Positions 62,174 to 64,000 of a stretch of DNA of 64,000 nucleotides are shown here, piece after piece. The stretch's first letter is position 1; every line of letters starts with the position of its first letter. Origin of the DNA: JAXGPP01 sp040766885. Its GTDB lineage: Bacteria; Planctomycetota; Planctomycetia; Pirellulales; Thermoguttaceae. The notes under the pieces are model-generated. The model was not told the origin of the DNA and searched no databases. It was given only the letters and a program-made list of their open reading frames with translations. A program made the translations under genes and the position numbers. The stretch lies in assembly GCA_040766885.1 (NCBI GenBank), contig JAXGPP010000015.1:1-64000 (forward strand), written 5' to 3'.

Positions 62174-63364
62174 ATGCAGAAGAAGACCGTCCGCACCGGA
62201 ATCGTCGGCGCCGGATTCTCCGCCACCTTCCACTATGAGGCGCTCAAGAGAGTCTACGGGGCCGAAGTGGACGTGATCGGCGTCCACACCATCGACGTAT
62301 CGCAAGGCCGCGCTTACGCCGAGAGCCGTGGAATCAGGTTCTTCGACCGGCTCGAAGCGCTGCTCGATGCGGTCGACGCGGTCCATGTCTGCGTGCCGCC
62401 GATGGCCCATGAAAAGGTCTCGGTCGCCGCCCTCCAACGCGACAAGTTCGTCATCTGCGAAAAGCCCCTAACCGGGTATTTCGGCGACGGCTCCCCCGAT
62501 TTCCACTGGGCAAAAGCCGATAAGCAGACGGCGCTCCAGACGGCGCTGGCCAGCGTCGACCGCATGATCGCCGCCGAGAAAGCCAGCCGTGGCCGCTTGC
62601 TGTACGCCGAAAACTGGGTCTACGCCCCCTCGATCCAGAAGGAACGCGAGATCCTCGAAAAGACGGGCGGGCAGATCCTTTGGATCCACGGCGAAGAAGC
62701 CCACAGCGGCTCGCATTCGGTCGACTATGCCTATGCCGCCCGCTGCGGCGGCGGCGTGTTGATCGGCAAAGGCTGCCATCCATTGACTGCCGCCCTGTAT
62801 CTCAAGCGCGTGGAGGGCCGGGCCCGCGGCGCCCAGCCCATCCGGCCCAGGAGCGTCTCCGCCCGGACGCACGCCATCACGCGAATGGACACCTTCCGCG
62901 ACGAGGGACACATCCGCAAGGACTACTACGACATCGATGACTTCTCGATGATCCACGTCGAGTTCGACGATGGCACGATCGCCACGGTGTTCGCTTCCGA
63001 CATCGTCCTCGGCGGCATCCATAACTGGCTGGAGATCTGTGCCAACAACCACCGCGCGGTCTGCAATATCAATCCCAACACCGCGATGCTCACCTACAAC
63101 CCTCGCGAGGATTACTTCAAGGACATCTACGTCGTGGAGAAGACCGGCACCAAGCAGGGCTGGGCCTTCACATCGCCCGAAGAGGACTGGTTCACCGGCT
63201 ATCCACAAGAGATCGAGGCCTTCTATCGCACTATCGCCTATGGCGATCCATTCGAGAGCGATATCTTCCTCGCCGCCGACGCGATCTCGACCATCTACAG
63301 CGCCTACGTCTCCGCCGATCAGCACGGCGCCGCCGTACCCGTGAAAACCTACGCCGGCGATTGA
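62174..63364 (+). CDS. Gfo/Idh/MocA-family oxidoreductase
   Basis: A 396-residue NAD(P)-dependent enzyme. The N-terminal Rossmann fold has GIVGAGFSATFHYEAL, then VDAVHVCVPPMAHEKV and the catalytic-lysine motif CEKPLTGYF. The C-terminal alpha/beta domain includes CHPLTAALYLKR and EFDDGTIATVFASDIV. Members oxidise sugars, inositols or aldoses. It is followed by a mannonate-dehydratase-like gene, so a role in sugar-acid catabolism is likely. Confidence 0.92.
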   Translation: MQKKTVRTGIVGAGFSATFHYEALKRVYGAEVDVIGVHTIDVSQGRAYAESRGIRFFDRLEALLDAVDAVHVCVPPMAHEKVSVAALQRDKFVICEKPLTGYFGDGSPDFHWAKADKQTALQTALASVDRMIAAEKASRGRLLYAENWVYAPSIQKEREILEKTGGQILWIHGEEAHSGSHSVDYAYAARCGGGVLIGKGCHPLTAALYLKRVEGRARGAQPIRPRSVSARTHAITRMDTFRDEGHIRKDYYDIDDFSMIHVEFDDGTIATVFASDIVLGGIHNWLEICANNHRAVCNINPNTAMLTYNPREDYFKDIYVVEKTGTKQGWAFTSPEEDWFTGYPQEIEAFYRTIAYGDPFESDIFLAADAISTIYSAYVSADQHGAAVPVKTYAGD

Positions 63365-63430
63365 TGACTGCCCACCACTTCTAAGCCGACACAAAAACAC
63401 CAATCACCAAATCCCAATAACCAATAAGCT

Positions 63431-63454
63431 GAAAGCTGACCACTGAAAGCTGAC
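63431..63454 (+). repeat. Short tandem direct repeat
   Basis: GAAAGCTGAC occurs twice, at 63431-63440 and 63445-63454, in the short gap before the last gene. Confidence 0.5.
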
Positions 63455-63466
63455 AGCTCTCTCCCT

Positions 63467-64000
63467 ATGCACCTCGGCCTCGGGCTCTACCGCCGCAACC
63501 TCACTCAAGACAACTTCCGCTTCGCGCGCCAGGCTGGTTGCACGCACCTCGTCGTTCACTTGGTCGACTACTTCCAGGAAGGCTTTGTCCACGGCACCGA
63601 TGAAACCCGGACCTGGGGCATCACCCGCAACGAGGGCCGGCTGTGGACCCTCGAAGAGCTTCGCGACCTGAAACGGGCCATCAATGCCGAAGGATTGGTC
63701 TGGGAAGCGATCGAGAATCTCGATCCCGCGTTCTGGTACGACGTCCTCCTCGACGGACCGAAGAAGCGCGAGCAGCTTGAAGGCTTGAAGACGATCGTCC
63801 GGCGAATGGGCCAGGTCGGCATTCCGATCCTCGGCTACAACTTCAGCATTGCCGGCGTGTGGGGACACGTCGAAGGGCCCTACGCGCGGGGTGGAGCCGT
63901 CGCCGTCGGCTTCCTCGGCCCCGACGGACCGCGCGAAACGCCGATCCCCAACGGACACATCTGGAATATGGTCTACAATCCCGACGCGCCTCCCGGCACC
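63467..64000 (+). CDS. Mannonate dehydratase (UxuA)-like protein, cut by window end
   Basis: The first 178 codons of a TIM-barrel protein, open to the window end. It begins LGLGLYRRNLTQDNFRFARQ and continues with LVVHLVDYF, LVWEAIENLDPAFWYD and PILGYNFSIAGVWGH, matching the N-terminal half of the UxuA/mannonate dehydratase family, which converts D-mannonate to 2-keto-3-deoxygluconate. Metal ligands lie in the part not seen. It is the last visible gene of the sugar-acid cluster. Confidence 0.82.
   Translation, partial: MHLGLGLYRRNLTQDNFRFARQAGCTHLVVHLVDYFQEGFVHGTDETRTWGITRNEGRLWTLEELRDLKRAINAEGLVWEAIENLDPAFWYDVLLDGPKKREQLEGLKTIVRRMGQVGIPILGYNFSIAGVWGHVEGPYARGGAVAVGFLGPDGPRETPIPNGHIWNMVYNPDAPPGT

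Noticed and set aside
1..64000. tRNA, rRNA and CRISPR arrays
   Set aside because: No cloverleaf-like T-loop/anticodon arrangement, rRNA core sequence or regularly spaced repeat was found by eye; a covariance-model scan would be needed to exclude a tRNA.

Overview
The window looks like chromosomal DNA of a planctomycete, probably a Pirellulales-type lineage. This is inferred from gene content (DUF1559-like and DUF6807/PmoA proteins, hydrazine-synthase-alpha-like cytochromes, EF-hand secreted proteins, many sigma factors, PEGA and HEAT proteins), high GC, and loose Shine-Dalgarno use. No rRNA, tRNA or CRISPR array was seen.

Layout. 1-3.2 kb: flagellar regulators flhF (5' cut by the window edge), an flhG-like ATPase, a small membrane protein and fliA, closed by a strong intrinsic terminator. 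3.4-13.2 kb: a large protein made of secretin N-domain-like repeats, a DUF1559-like protein, a subtilase, an OPT transporter, a GH12 endoglucanase and an MmcQ/YjbR protein. 13.7-24.4 kb: two secreted proteins on the minus strand (a DUF5060/TIM-barrel glycosidase and an HzsA-like dihaem protein), separated by an IS21-family element that itself carries a second element. 24.4-33.9 kb: a loose region with decayed DNA, a secreted beta-propeller-like protein, a DUF2007/zinc-ribbon protein, a double alpha/beta-hydrolase esterase and an EF-hand protein. 33.9-42.4 kb: flgM-fur on the plus strand, then a tight six-gene minus-strand operon (HD hydrolase, GNAT, TPR, unknown, GH9 cellulase, purB). 42.7-46.2 kb: a secreted unknown and an RpoD-like sigma factor. 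46.5-52.2 kb: a trimeric [FeFe]-hydrogenase operon of HydABC/Hnd type. 52.3-58.5 kb: a DUF4160/DUF2442 pair, a PEGA-PDZ-HEAT protein, an ECF sigma factor/Ser-Thr kinase pair, an EEP-family hydrolase and a small protein. 58.7-64 kb: a co-directional sugar/sugar-acid cluster (DUF6807, enolase superfamily, URO-D family, Gfo/Idh/MocA, UxuA-like).

The strongest unusual signal is at 18.0-21.3 kb. A 2,493-bp large-serine-recombinase element sits inside istB of the IS21 element, exactly in the Walker A (P-loop) codons. A 6-bp sequence, GGCAAA, is present at both junctions. Removing the insert restores a full IstB frame of 262 residues. Imperfect inverted arms at equal distance from an AA dinucleotide inside GGCAAA fit a serine-integrase att site. 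The IS21 itself has two terminal repeat units per end and a 5-bp target duplication.

Second, the NuoF-like (HydB) subunit of the hydrogenase is fused to a complete GltD/NfnB-like FAD-NAD(P) module, giving a 1,047-residue protein that could add a further pyridine-nucleotide site to a bifurcating hydrogenase. The IS21 ends also share a sequence unit with its own istA and istB coding regions, and the FlhG-like protein lacks the P-loop lysine.
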